From NCBI GenBank assembly GCA_022592435.1, contig JABYQS010000424.1, positions 1-23,414 of the forward strand: DNA of 23,414 nucleotides. Direction: 5' to 3'. Below are positions 1 through 11,270 of the stretch, piece after piece. The position numbers and the translations under genes are program-made. This DNA comes from Cerioporus squamosus (lineage: Eukaryota; Basidiomycota; Agaricomycetes; Polyporales; Polyporaceae). Each line of letters opens with the position of its first letter. Within the stretch, counting starts at the first letter, position 1. The notes under the pieces are model-generated. The model searched no databases, was not told the DNA's origin, and saw only the letters and a program-made list of their open reading frames with translations.

Positions 1-1044
1 GAAAAACTCCCCTCATAATTAGTGCTAAATTAGTGGTTTGCTCGAGATAATCGCACTAATGTCAACTAATCTGTACGCATGCCGACTTACGGCAGTTTTG
101 AAGTCCCTGCAAGTCACGGTGGTCGGAACTAGTCGCAAGACATAGTTTGGAGCCTGAAGACGTACTGGCATGCCGGTAGTTGACCAGATGCAGCGTCCAA
201 GGCAACCCAACTTTCTCGACGAAGTGCAAGATGCCCTGCCCTGAACTGTCCCGGCAAGTCCCGCACGAGGAAGCGCCCGCGAAAATTCCTTCGCTTGCCA
301 GCTCGACGCCAGGCTCTCTCGTCTACAGCCACCTCCTGGCAGCTCTGCCTAGCTCTGCCTTTGGACTTCTTGCTGGGTTCTACGCTCTTGTGCTCGTATG
401 TCATCTCTGTAATCACTGTGGTGGCTAGTCTGTTGCTTCTGCAGGAGCTCTCTGTTTCTTGGTCTGGCTCTACTGGGTTCATTCGGACTTGGGATACCTC
501 GGCGGCTTCCTGACATGCGTGGAAATGCGGTAAGTCTTCCCCGCCATGGACATGGTATGGCCGAAGTACTGACATGGCCATGTCTCCAACCGACAGCCAC
601 ACCATGGTACAGGTCTCCATGTGGTAAGTCAATTCGTTCGTCCAGTATTGTTCTCTACCGCGTGAACTAGTCATGTACCATACCATGTCACTTTGTGAAG
701 CCGCCCTGTCTGCCATTCTCCATATCCCTTGTGTTCTGACCTAGGCGTATCTACCGCATCTGCTAGCTACCTGCCCTTTGCGACTACATGTACTTGTATG
801 TAGTGTGGTGTACGTATGTTGAATGCGAATAAAAAGCTGTGTTATGCACCTTCATACCACACATTGCTCGTGCCAAAGACAAGATAGCAGCAAGTATGCA
901 AGGCTACGGGTACGTCTAAACCACCTTCTAATTGCCTGATAACGTCATCATTATAAAGGGACCCTCGAGTTTTAGCATAATGACTAATCGTCCATAATTA
1001 CCATAATTATGGTCGTTAGAGGCGATTAGTGCGGGAGGTTTTTC
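1..1044. repeat. Possible decayed element with inverted terminal repeats (weak)
   Basis: The first 15 bases and the reverse complement of 1030-1044 match at 12 of 15 positions; both begin gaaaaac followed by a C/T run. A nine-base word, cgcactaat, also occurs at 52-60 and in inverted orientation at 1024-1032. The ends are AT-rich compared with the interior. No transposase-like frame was recognised inside, so this would be a non-autonomous or decayed DNA element. The left edge is the edge of the window, so a target-site duplication cannot be examined. Chance similarity is a serious alternative. Confidence 0.22.
992..1012. repeat. AT-rich perfect hairpin
   Basis: Two perfect 9-base arms (ccataatta and taattatgg) flank a 3-base loop. 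The hairpin lies between a second inverted pair, actaatcg at 982-989 and cgattagt at 1022-1029. It sits in a short AT-rich island beside the right end of the possible element. A cruciform or a sub-terminal repeat of a transposon is possible; no function can be read from the sequence. Confidence 0.5.
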
Positions 1045-4000
1045 CTGATGCAGAGGCACGATTGCTCGTAGCATAGAGCGTGCTGTGAGGACGAGCCCGG
1101 GCCAGAAGCCCGATACGTATACACCCGAAGCTCGAGAAGCAGCCATGTTCTCGCAACGGGCAACGTGCGAAGTCCGAAGTCCGAACCTGAAGCACTGCGT
1201 ACCCCGAACAGGCGGCTTCGGGGCCTGGGTACATGATGATGATACTAGGTTCCCGTCCCGATGCTGGGAGTCCGAGAGCGCGTTTCGGGCACGTGCGGAC
1301 CACGCGAGGATCGGACAATTCCTTGGAACGCTGGGATGCACGTCCGGGGATGCATATGGCAGGGACATGCAGGCTATTGGACCGTGCAATGCATGTAGAA
1401 CCTCTGACCTTCCAGATTCAACGGTGTCGTGATCATCATCCGTGCCTACTGGCATGGAGTCTAACAGACACGAACGACTGTGAAGGGAGCAGACAGGCCT
1501 ACGCCACCCCCAAGCATCAAGCACTGCAAGGTGTCAACCTAGCGAATCTTGAATGACCGGAACCGCGTACTAGATGTACATACGAGCGGCTGGCGCGAGG
1601 GCATGTCAGCTTCGAGCATTCAGTAACATCAGGATTCAGTCACTCACCTCGCCTCCCTCCTCGGACAGGAATGCTTGTGCGCATTCGCCAAGCCCGACTC
1701 CGGTGTATCGACTTGGCTCCTGCTGCCTTCGCACCGATGCGAAACCTGCTGGGCAGGCTGGAAGACTGAAGTATGGCGTCGAGCAGACGGAGGAAGTCGA
1801 GGCATTGCACCTCGATCCGCTCGGCGTGATACGCACTGCCCGTCATGCGCACGAAGCAGATCCTCAGGCTGGGTTTGTGTGTGGTCCCTGGAGCATGCCT
1901 TTCATAAGCTCGAACCTTCGAACGTCGAGCAGCGAAGTGGCAGCACCTTGCCAGTGGACTCCCGAGTTTCTCCGAGCACAATGACACCCGCGACAGCTGG
2001 GATTGGATGGACACCAAATGGAGGCGATCAGCTCGTCGCGATCACAAGTGGCATCCACCTGCGGCCTTCGAAGGTTGACCGTTGTGGCAGTTGACGATAC
2101 CCGATGACGCTACCGGTGATCCTGATTCCTCACGGAGTGAGTACACCGGTTGCCCCTTGCGCGAGTCACCAGCGGCGTTGCGGCACAGCCCAGCCCGCAG
2201 GTACTTGCGCACTGTACAGGTGACGAGGATTAGCACTCCATGGACCCTGCCAGGAGCAGAAGAGGGCGAGATCGCGCGCACGGCGCGTACCAAGTTGCAA
2301 AGCACTTACAGCATCCTCAGGCGTCCCCGCAGCTGCAGATGCCACAGTCCAGACTCCAGAGGTTGTAATGTGCTGCATACGAGTGGTCCTGGTCCACCGT
2401 GACGGTTGTATGGCACACCCTCGGAAAATAAGACACCCCAAAGCGTGCATCAGCGCAACAACATCAGATCTCAAGAACCCCACGGTAGAACGACGCAGCA
2501 GCGCACCGGCAATGAGTTATGGCAGCCACGCCGGTACGTGCGTGCGCGTTCGAACAGATGCGGATGCGTGAGGCCGCCAGGGGGGAGAAGGTGCGTGTCC
2601 GGGGGTACCAGCTGACCTCGGTGACGTCCCGCGAACCACGCCGTCGACGTTCTAAGCTCGGTGGGGATCACGGAAGGGCTGGGAAGACGCCGTGAGAGGT
2701 GGAGGCTCTGATACCCTCTTGTAGGAACCTGATTCTGAAAGGATTAATTGCCGGTTCGACCGAGCTCGAGCTTGACGTCGGTTGGTCGACGCAGTATGTA
2801 CCACCGTCGTATAGCTATGTTGTCGTATATACGAAGGTCTCTCGGAGCAATGCTTAGTGTTCCACTTATTGCCCCCACCCCCAGGCCTATCAGTATGTCA
2901 CGCATGCGCGCGGTTGAACACGGCACGCCCTGGTGAGTACTTATGGTTCTAACTTTGAGCTTCGCCGCTCGAGGACCACCGCCGGCGAGCCGTAGTGCCG
3001 CAACACTGATATGCTATAATAATCACCGTGGTGGCAGATCCGATGCTCGCTCACCGCACAATGGATCCGTTCTCGTTTGGCAGACGTGTACACTGCAGGT
3101 TGCAAGCATGCCGGTTGCGCGTCCATCAGCAGGTTAGAACAGAGTTGCTACTGCTGCTGCATGCAATGCATATGGCCTAGCAGAGCAACAAGCGCGATGA
3201 CGCATAAGTAAGTCAACGAACGTACCACGTCGGACCTTGTGCTTGCACAGTCAACGTTTGAGGTACTCCCTTTTATTACGGAAGCGTCGCCACAAGGCAC
3301 GGGCGCGCGTGCATATATACGGACGGTGGCAGGACGAGCGTGTCATAGCCTGTGGCCATGTGGGGCTTGCGCTTGGACGCTCGCATCTAGGACTAGGTTT
3401 GGTCGCCTGGGGTAAGACGACGTGCGCTGCGACGCCGGATGGTGTCACGGAAGGGATGAAACCCGGTCAACTGTGTGGATCCCCGCACAAAGCCCGCAGT
3501 TCGAGGCCTCAGGACGAGGGGTAAGCGCGTCCGGCGTGGGCGGGAAGGCTCGAGGCTAGCAGGGACTAACCGTGCGAGCGGGAGTGTGGGGAGTCGGGGG
3601 AGGTGATGGGCGCATGGGAATTGCGGGGGAGCGTTGGTCGTCTCACGAAATGCTAAGCCAGCGGATATGGACTTGGAGGGGAAAGAGCGTGTATGTATGC
3701 GTGGCTGAGGAAGATTCAAAGAAGCCGATTTGCAAAGGTTGCGAAGGTTCTGTGCGATGCTGGAGTTGTTGCATGCTTGGCGAGGGCTTAGCTAGGCGGA
3801 GGGGAAGCGGGGTTGACACAACGACGCTGGGAGAAGTACGATCGCAGCAGATGGTGTGCAGGGCCAAGGACTGCGGCGAAACAGCTGTTCTCAGATGCGT
3901 GGGGCTCTGATACGACGACGGGTGGCCAAGCTGTCGCAGTGGACAGAACGCTATGCAAACACTCTGTCGACCTCCGGTGCGCGTCCGGGAACGAGCGTCT

Positions 4001-4749
4001 TCGCGCAGAGTGGGCAGACGAAGTGGGGATCGGATGATAGCAGGCGGCGCACACGATCAAACGATGCCGATTGGAGGGAGGCCGGCAGCGGGCCAACAGT
4101 GGCAAAACAATTGGGGAGGGGACATGTCAAAGTGCTTAGGGTGGCCCTGGGTGGGGCCGTCGGGAGGCCACTGCGCACCGCAGATCGGGAGCCTGACGAG
4201 CATGCGCAGATGACAGAGCAGCCTGCAGTTGGCCTGCAGAAAGACGGCGCGAGCAGCAGCGGACAAAACAAGAAGAGAAAAGAGGGAGCACACGCGTGAC
4301 TCGCCCGACACTTCGGCGACCATGCCGAAGCCGACCGCGATGACGTCTGTGTGGTCGGGCGGGGCGGTCGGTGCAAATCGGGCTGCCGGCGTCGCTCGCA
4401 CGAGTCGCACCATCGGGCACCCACTGGGCCAGGAAAATGCGCGGAACTTGGGCCCCGGCGGAGAGGGCGATAGCGGACGGCGGTGCGGGGAGGACGGTCG
4501 CGGGGAGGACGGAGTCGGGGGCGAATCGGGCGGACGAGAGAGGAAAGGGACCGGACCGGAGGAGGATCTGAGATGGAGCCGAGTGATGCGCGCCGCATAA
4601 CAAGTGGGACTGCCCCGTCGCTGGTGGGCCTAATCGTCCCTTGGTCAGACTGCTGTCTGAGGCTGCCCTGTCTGCGCTCTCGCCTCCTCCTCCTCTCCTT
4701 CTCCTTCTCCTCCACCACGTCCCGGCTGCTGTGCCCTCCGCCGACCACG
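1045..4749. other. Long stretch without a supportable gene, ending in the kinase promoter
   Basis: Open frames here are short or compositionally biased, and none shows a family I recognise, even allowing for single-base frame errors. Isolated splice-like signals occur, for instance a gtgagtgactg donor on the minus strand near 1640, but no exon chain follows. Minor features are AT-rich patches near 2800-2830 and 3010-3025. The last 700 bases become very GC-rich and carry a 334-codon minus-strand open frame (3951-4955) that I read as a composition artefact. The 3' part should contain the promoter and leader of the kinase gene. Confidence 0.5.
4676..4720 (+). promoter_or_regulatory. Pyrimidine-rich leader tract before the kinase start
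   Basis: A run of CCT/CTT units lies 30-75 bases upstream of the ATG at 4750. Such CT-rich stretches are common near transcription starts and in leaders of fungal genes. No TATA box is evident nearby. The exact transcription start cannot be read. Confidence 0.4.
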
Positions 4750-7700
4750 ATGCTCTCGACCAAGCCCATGCAGCCGCTCGACCTCTCCATCCCCGCCTCC
4801 CATCCTCCCTCCCGGCACTCCCCCGCGTCCCTCTCCCCGCAAGCCGACTCCCCCGCATCCAACTCCCTCACACCCCCCGCCCCCGCCGTCGCAGTCCAGT
4901 CCCCGTCCCCAAGCCAGACGACGTCGCTTTCCCCTCCGTCCAGGCGCACGCTCAAGCCCCCGTGCTGCCCCAGCCCAAGGAGCAGGTCCGTATCGCGTCT
5001 GATGGCTCTCCCTAAGCTTCTACCTCTCCGGCTACCTTCCTATTTTATCTTCCTTGATATTTTATCCCGACCCCTTGCTCATCCCTTCTCTTCTCCCTCC
5101 CTCCCCTCATCCAGGCTCCCACTCCGTCAAGACGTCCCTCCCGCTTCCTCTCCACCTCATTCGGCAGGCGCAGATCCCGCTCTCCACAGAGACTGTCCGA
5201 GTCCGCCAGCCCGACCTCAGACACCCCAGAGCAGCCATCCTCTTCCTCCCGCTCTCTCTTCGGCAGCAGAAAGGCGAGTACTCCCCTTGCCTCTTTGGCT
5301 ACCAGCCCCGCTCCCTCTCCACCACGCATGTCGCCCGAGCGGGAAACACCTCCCTCCCTCCCGCCATCCACTTCCGCCACCCCTCCGCCCCCATTACCCC
5401 TTGCCACGACCCCCGCAACGCCTGTCACGCCCTCTATCAAGACCGCCAAGGGCACCCATGGCCCCCTTCACGATCTCAAACGCTTCCTCAACAACCATAT
5501 ACCCCATTCACACCATGGGTCGCCAGCACAGTCTGCAGGTGCGACTCCTGCTGACCTCAGTATGGTCGACTTGCGACATGCAGGTGTTGACTCTCCCGTG
5601 ACACCGGGGTCCGGAACTCCTGGTCCTTCAATACCGGTGTCCGCCAACGGCTCCACCGATCTTCTCACCATTGTCGGAGAGGTTAAGCATAAGGAGGGCC
5701 GCCTATCTGCTCTTCTGCGCGGTCACCACCACAGAGAGAAGTTCAGGCTCGATGACGAAAAGGCCAATGGTTCGTCCAACACCGTCCACTTCGCTGAGAA
5801 GACGCCCTCGCCCGGCAGCGCTTCTGCGAAGAGCAAAGACAGCTCTGGCTCTCCTCCGCGGTCCATCCGTTCCCAGAACAGCAAGGCGAGCAATACTCAG
5901 TCCGTCGGTGCTAGCTCGACACTGTCAACAAAAGCCGATAAGCATCACGACCATCATCATCATCGCCGGAAACGCCAAGCATCGACGTCCGGGCCCGCAC
6001 CGTACGTCACGCCGTCGCTTGCGACAGCGACGCAGGTCCAGATGTCGAAGAAGTACGGCAAGTGGGGTCGCGTCCTGGGCTCCGGAGCAGGAGGTACTGT
6101 ACGCCTAATCAAGGCATCTACCAAGAACGGAGGAACGACTTTCGCCGTGAAGGAGTTCAGGCCGAAGCGGCAAGGAGAGTCAGAGCGGGAGTACCAGAAG
6201 AAGGTCACGGCCGAGTTCTGCGTGGGTAGCACCCTGAAGCACCCGAACATCATCGAGACGGTCGATATCGTCACTGACCACGGGCACTACTATGAGGTAT
6301 GTCCTGTGCTGTGTGCAAACAACTGCATCACTCCCAAGTGCATGACTGATGTGACGCGTGTGTACTCAGGTCATGGAGTACGCGCCGTACGACCTCTTCA
6401 GCGTGGTCATGTCCGGCAGCATGACGCGTCCTGAGATCTACTGCGTCTTCCGTCAGATCTGCGACGGTGTCGAGTATCTCCACTCGCTCGGTCTTGCCCA
6501 CCGTGACTTGAAGTTGGACAACTGCGTGATGACGAAGGACAACGTCGTGAAGTTGATTGACTTCGGCACCGCGACGGTGTTCCACTATCCGGGCAAGAAG
6601 ATGACGATGGCGACAGGCATTGTCGGCAGCGATCCGTACCTCGCTCCGGAGGTCCTTTCGCAGGATAGCTACGATCCACGCAAGACCGATGTCTGGAGTT
6701 GCGCCATCATCTTCATGTGCATGATCCTCCGCCGCTTCCCCTGGAAGATCCCCGACCCCAAGAGCGATCCGAGCTTCCGTGCCTTCGTTAATGCGCACCC
6801 CGACCTCTCAGCCAAGCCGCCGACTCCAAAGCAGATTGAGGCCTCTAAGAAAGACAAGGAGGATGCGAAGGAAGATCAAGCGGCGGAGGATAGCGCTCTC
6901 TCGAAGACAGAGTCTGCCGCTACGTCAACTGCGCCCGACGAGAGCTCCGGCGCCCCGTCACTGTTCGAGGCGTCCGAGCAGACGTCCATCGCGGAGTCGG
7001 CGGATTCGTCTGGGAGTGACAGCACCGAACTCACTGCACCCTCCGTGACCTCAGGCGTGCTCCCGGACGACCTTGACGAGTACGAGCGCGTCCTTCGTCG
7101 GAATCGTGTCCGTGCGTCCCTGAAGGCGGGCGTTATCTCGCAGTCGACGCAGACTCTCCCTGCGCTGTTCAGCGAGATGGAGCCCATCGACCACAGCGAC
7201 AGCCCTCAGGAGATGGATCCCTCCGTCTTATCCTACCCTCGTCCTGGCTCGTCGACGGAGTCGCTCCCCGTCTCGCCCACGCTGGGTCCTGCAGACCTAA
7301 GCATGCGACGCCCGCTCCTCGGGCCGACGCACCGGTCGAACACCGTGCACCCGCTGTCGCCCTCCGTGGACATCCCTAAGTCCGCCCCGCAGTCACTGCC
7401 GGAGACCGACGAGGTTTGTGGTAGTCCTGTCAAGACGCGGGACTTCGCACAGGAGAACAAGTCGAGGCAGCTTGCTGCCGTGGAGGCCGTCCAAGAGAAG
7501 GTCGCCGACGCGGAGAAGTCCGTCCAGGAGTCGAAGGATGCGGAGACCAAGTCCAGCACCACGGCTTCGTCGTCAACGACAGTCGCTCCGAGCTCGACTT
7601 CGACAACGTCGCGTCCCAAGCCGAAGACTGAGGATTCGACTGCCACTGTCCGTCGGCGCACGCGCACGAGCAGTGTCACTTCCGTCGCCACGTTCTCGAC

Positions 7701-8025
7701 GGGCGGTGCTGAGTCTATCTTCCGTCTTCTGCCCAGGGAGTCGCGCTCAGCGATCAGACGCATGCTCTTCGTCGAGCCGTCCGCTCGATGCACGCTGACG
7801 GACCTGCTCAAGGGCAAGGGCAAGTCGAACGACCTTCTCTGCGGCTGCAACTCGCACGATAAGGACAGTCCGCGCTGCCAGGACCACTGCGCACCTGAGG
7901 ATGAAGACGAGGGCGACGAGTGGCTGAAGAGCATCATCCCGTGCTCGGTCGAGGGCCATATCCCGACGCACCAGCACATCAAGGTCACCGTCGACGAGAA
8001 GCATCACAAGAGGCGGTTCTTCTAG
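4750..8025 (+). CDS. HAL (Sat4/Hal4-Hal5) family Ser/Thr protein kinase
   Basis: Exons are about 4750-4985, 5115-6296 and 6370-8025, with phase-0 introns of 129 and 73 nt; about 1024 residues. The N-terminal half is Ser/Pro-rich and disordered, with an [11 protein letters not shown] basic stretch at the start of exon 2 and a His-rich tract before the kinase domain. The catalytic domain starts near residue 389: glycine loop [13 protein letters not shown] lysine (about 425), HRDLKLDN loop (517-524), DFG (537), APE (565-567). A Ser/Thr-rich insertion of about 300 residues (618-919) separates most of the C-lobe from its last helices ([11 protein letters not shown] onward). Yeast Sat4/Hal5 kinases regulate Trk potassium uptake and nutrient-permease stability; a similar role is inferred. 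Starting at 4750 requires one missing base near 4910, where the frame changes; a start at 4641 avoids this but gives an unlikely N-terminus. No other break is seen. Confidence 0.9.
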
Positions 8026-9269
8026 TTGGGACCCGCGCGGCGTGCCCGCTGCTTATAGCGAGCTCGTTGTGGTCGAGTCCCTGTGCCGCGGCGCGCCTGG
8101 GCGAAGGTATATTGCTTCTTCGCCTGGCGGTTGCTACGCCGACGTCGACATTTGCGTCGTCCTTCCCACCTCATTGCATCGATGACGCTATCCTCCTCGC
8201 GCCCGTATCCCACCCGCGTTGTTGCTTTCTACCATTCTTCGCGCATATGCGCCCCGCCTAACACCTTCCCTTGCACCTTCTGCCCTTCTTGCTTTATATA
8301 TCTATTGTTCGCCGTGCGCCTAATTTGCGCCCTCCTATTACTTTAGCTATGTGCATAGAGAGACAGAAGACGCTGTCCTGCTTCGTGCTCTATCTACACA
8401 CCTTCGCTTCTTTCGCGCCTTTATATGCATATTTTTCCGTTCATTGACCACCATCCACATCGGACTATTCTCTCTTGCGGCCGCCCGCTCGTCCTGGTCT
8501 TCGCATCCGCGTCTGACCTCCATCCATCTATCCATCCCTGCGCCCCTCACCACCGCGCACCCGATTCCAACCCATCATACCCCGTTTCGTCATATCCCCT
8601 TCTTTCCGACCATCAACATCCTTCTCCATCCTACCTTCCACCTTCACCTTCCACCTACATACACCTTCCGACCTTGATGACACGGGGATCTGGGGTTCTT
8701 ACCGCGCTCACCACACGATGTGGGCATGCCGCCCGCCGACCGAAGAGAGAGAGAGAGGGAGAGGAGAGAGAGCAAGAGAGAGCTACAGAACACAAAAGAA
8801 CAGAACCAAGTCCAAGTCCTCGCTGTACACGTTACGATAGAAAGAGCGGTCGTGTAATTGTACGCGTACATCTCCACAGCAATACATCGCAGACCCCGTA
8901 TGTGTGCCCTGTTTGCTTTCTGGGAGGTTGAGGAGATTCGCTTCAGAAATATCAATGTAAGTACCAGAGTGTGTGATCCACCATGGTACCGCAGTTAACC
9001 ACTTGGTGAGTACTGGTGGACGTTGCGAATATGCTCTACATAGTGCAGCTGTTATCCCTGCACTGTTATCCCTCGCCTCACCACGCCGCCGCAATGCGGG
9101 TGTGACGCGCTCGGCGGGCAGGGGCCCGGGGTGCATGCGGCGAAGAAACCAGCCAAAACCCAGTCTCGTCCGCCCTCTGAGTCTCATCTGCCTGCAGTGT
9201 CTACCACCGCCATCGAGCTGGATCACGACACCCTTCTATCCTGCAATTGAATCTCTCCTTGTCGACACG
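8026..9269. other. Kinase 3' region and spacer
   Basis: No gene is supported. The first 600-700 bases are pyrimidine-rich with TTTATATATCT near 8292 and ccatccatctatccatcc near 8518, typical of an untranslated or terminator region. A purine tract follows at 8742-8795. Around 9050-9073 the word tgttatccct is repeated in tandem-like fashion. The last 300 bases precede the decayed protease-like gene and may be its old promoter. Confidence 0.5.
8742..8795 (+). repeat. GA-rich low-complexity tract
   Basis: An almost pure GA/GGA purine run, an imperfect microsatellite, lies in the spacer after the kinase gene. It has the strand asymmetry expected of triplex-prone sequence. No coding or regulatory role is supported. 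Confidence 0.8.
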
Positions 9270-10815
9270 ATGGCCCACTGTCCCGTTTCCCCCGGAACCA
9301 TTTGAGGAGAAGGCCCGGTACTACTACAACGTTAACGGCTTGCCGTCCGAGCCCCGCCTCGTCGCTCGCTCAAGCACCTATATCTGGATTCTGGGACCCA
9401 CCCTCTGGGCTGGAGGCATACTGGGCTTCGCGTGGTCGGGGACCACCCCCTTCAGGACGTGTGGGAGAGTCACCTTGCGCCCATAGCTAGTCCTTCTCCT
9501 GGACTCTCTGCAAGTCCGCTGGACCAGCATCGACCCTGTGCGGGGGAGCGTCGTCCGCACCCGTCCTCGCTCGGGTCGGCGTCGAACCAGAGTCTCTGTC
9601 CGCAGCTGCCGGCGTCCTCGTGGTCTGCAGGTGTCGCGAGCTCCTCGTAGAGCACGGTTCTCCCCGATGTCGAAGTGTAGATACGGGAGTCCGTGGTGAC
9701 CCTCGCGTCCGGTCCCAAGATGATGAGATCGTCGGAAATTGGTCAAGACTTTGTCGAGTATATGCACGAAGTGACCACGACGTTTGGTATCCCCATCTCC
9801 TCTCGCTCTATGCCATCGATCCTGGGGTCTGGCGGCTTCTTTTTTACTGAAGGATCGGATACCGACAAACTGTACCTCAACGGCTCGACATATGTTCTTC
9901 AAAGTCGACCCGGATGACAACAACCTCTTCAAGTACGAGAACGACAGTCAACCGAAAAACGAAGTTTTGCTGCTTGGCGACGCGTTCGACTGACATGAAC
10001 ACGATCGAGTCCGGGCCCGGGATCCTCGCAATCAAGAGGCCATCGCGACAAGTAAAGCGAGAATCAAGTGGATCGACTCTTATGCACAGGTATACAACCA
10101 TGCTGCTCTGGATCGTAGTCAAGCACAGGTGCAGCGGACCCAGGCGATGTGCGCAAGGGACACGTTCACCACTCTGCAACATGACCTCTCCACCCACTGG
10201 GCCCGCGCTGAGAGCCGCCTCTTGGGACACGTCGACGCATCGTCCTCTCCCCTCCCCTCGACTATGGCGTCGGCAGCGAGCGATGCACCGAAGACTGGGC
10301 GATCGTCGAGATAGCAAAGTCAAAGATCGACTTGACGAACTTCGTCGGGAACGCCATCGACCTCGGTACTCGCATGCCAGCGGACGAGTTCAAGGAGAAA
10401 GAAGATGTACCCACACGGCGCGAACGCGCATACGTTCGATTGGCCTGATGATCATCTCCTTCTACTCGAGGGCACCGTCCCGGTCGAGACGCGGCGCCGT
10501 TCATACGATGTCGAAGAATGCATAACGGTTCTCAAGCGTGGTGCCGCCTCCGGTCTGACTATCGGTCGTGCCAACAACGTCCGATCGGTCTCCCGTCTCT
10601 ACTTCGCCCCTCCTAACACCAAGTTGTCGTTTGAGTGAGCGATCCGCCCGCTCACCAGGGCATCCGGTCCTTTCTCTGCGGCTGGCGACTCGGGAGCTGT
10701 CGTCGCGGACGGTTCCAGACGCATTGGCGGCATCCTCACAGGCGGCGCGGGCAACGAGACAGCCTTCGACGTGGCCTATGCCACTCCCATCGATTTTCTC
10801 TTGCGGCGCATATAG
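9270..10815 (+). pseudogene. Decayed hypothetical protein with chymotrypsin-like His/Asp/Ser signature
   Basis: Protein-like segments follow one another in order but in changing frames: YYYNVNGLPSEPRLVARSS (about 9325), RVVGDHPLQDVWESHLAP (about 9425), LDSLQVRWTSIDPVR (about 9497), CRELLVEHG (about 9625), TARHMFFKVDPDDNN (9880), HDLSTHWARAESRLLGHV (about 10170), TEDWAIVEI (10287), TIGRANNVRS (about 10555), AAGDSGAVVADG (10681), ending at TAG 10813. TARH, EDW and GDSG have the order and context of the catalytic His, Asp and Ser of chymotrypsin-fold peptidases. From memory, uncharacterised proteins of this layout are common in agaricomycetes. In-frame stops occur at 9678 (TAG), 9991 (TGA) and 10636 (TGA, where Trp is expected after FE). 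Frame changes go both ways, unlike neighbouring genes, so this is probably truly inactive. The peptidase role is inferred from motifs only. Confidence 0.72.
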
Positions 10816-11270
10816 GAGCACGGCCTAATTCAGTCCCTCTCTGACTTGGTAAGCACTGTGTCTCTTAGTGTATGTCAACTCTGCGTCTACGATTCTTCTC
10901 ACTTGTACTAGTACTCGTCTCATTACTTGAAAGACTATCATGTTCTCAGATATCATCACATGTCATCCTTGCGGGACAAACTCGTAGATGGCAAGACTTG
11001 GGGTTAAATTCAAGTGGTGACAAGTGCAGTCCCGCTTGCTCCGTGGAATTGTGCGTGCTGCTCCGCGGACCTGTCGGTTCGTACATGCCTGGCGTTCTGC
11101 AATGCCGCTTCTAGCGCGGTCAGCATTATGCACCGCAATTCTCGCGCGCCCGATGGGCGCAAACGTGCTCAGCGGAAATAAAGATCCAAACCCAAGAAGC
11201 CATCCTATAACTGGAGATCAAGCGTGGTACAGAGAGATAGAACAGCGGGACGAGCTCTAGCTCACTCCCG
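10816..11270. other. Spacer between convergent genes
   Basis: This is the shared 3' spacer between the decayed plus-strand gene and the minus-strand YOS9 gene. It holds short AT-rich patches (around 10940-11010 and 11178-11210) that could include polyadenylation signals for both. No open frame in it resembles a known protein. Confidence 0.5.

Noticed and set aside
129..716. 195-codon minus-strand open frame and overlapping hydrophobic plus-strand frames
   Set aside because: No recognisable domain, no splice chain, and the two strands compete; chance open frames in GC-rich DNA are likely.
928..1524. 198-codon minus-strand open frame
   Set aside because: No family resemblance; its end runs through the AT-rich hairpin region, which is not coding-like.
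2803..2838. Sequence resembling a loxP-like site (CGTATA ... TATACGAAG)
   Set aside because: The arms match only partly, spacer length is wrong, and no recombinase or vector sequence is nearby; coincidence.
3951..4955. 334-codon minus-strand open frame overlapping the kinase promoter and first exon
   Set aside because: It is rich in Arg, Ser, Pro and Gly as expected from reading very GC-rich DNA, matches no family I know, and is antisense to a better supported exon.
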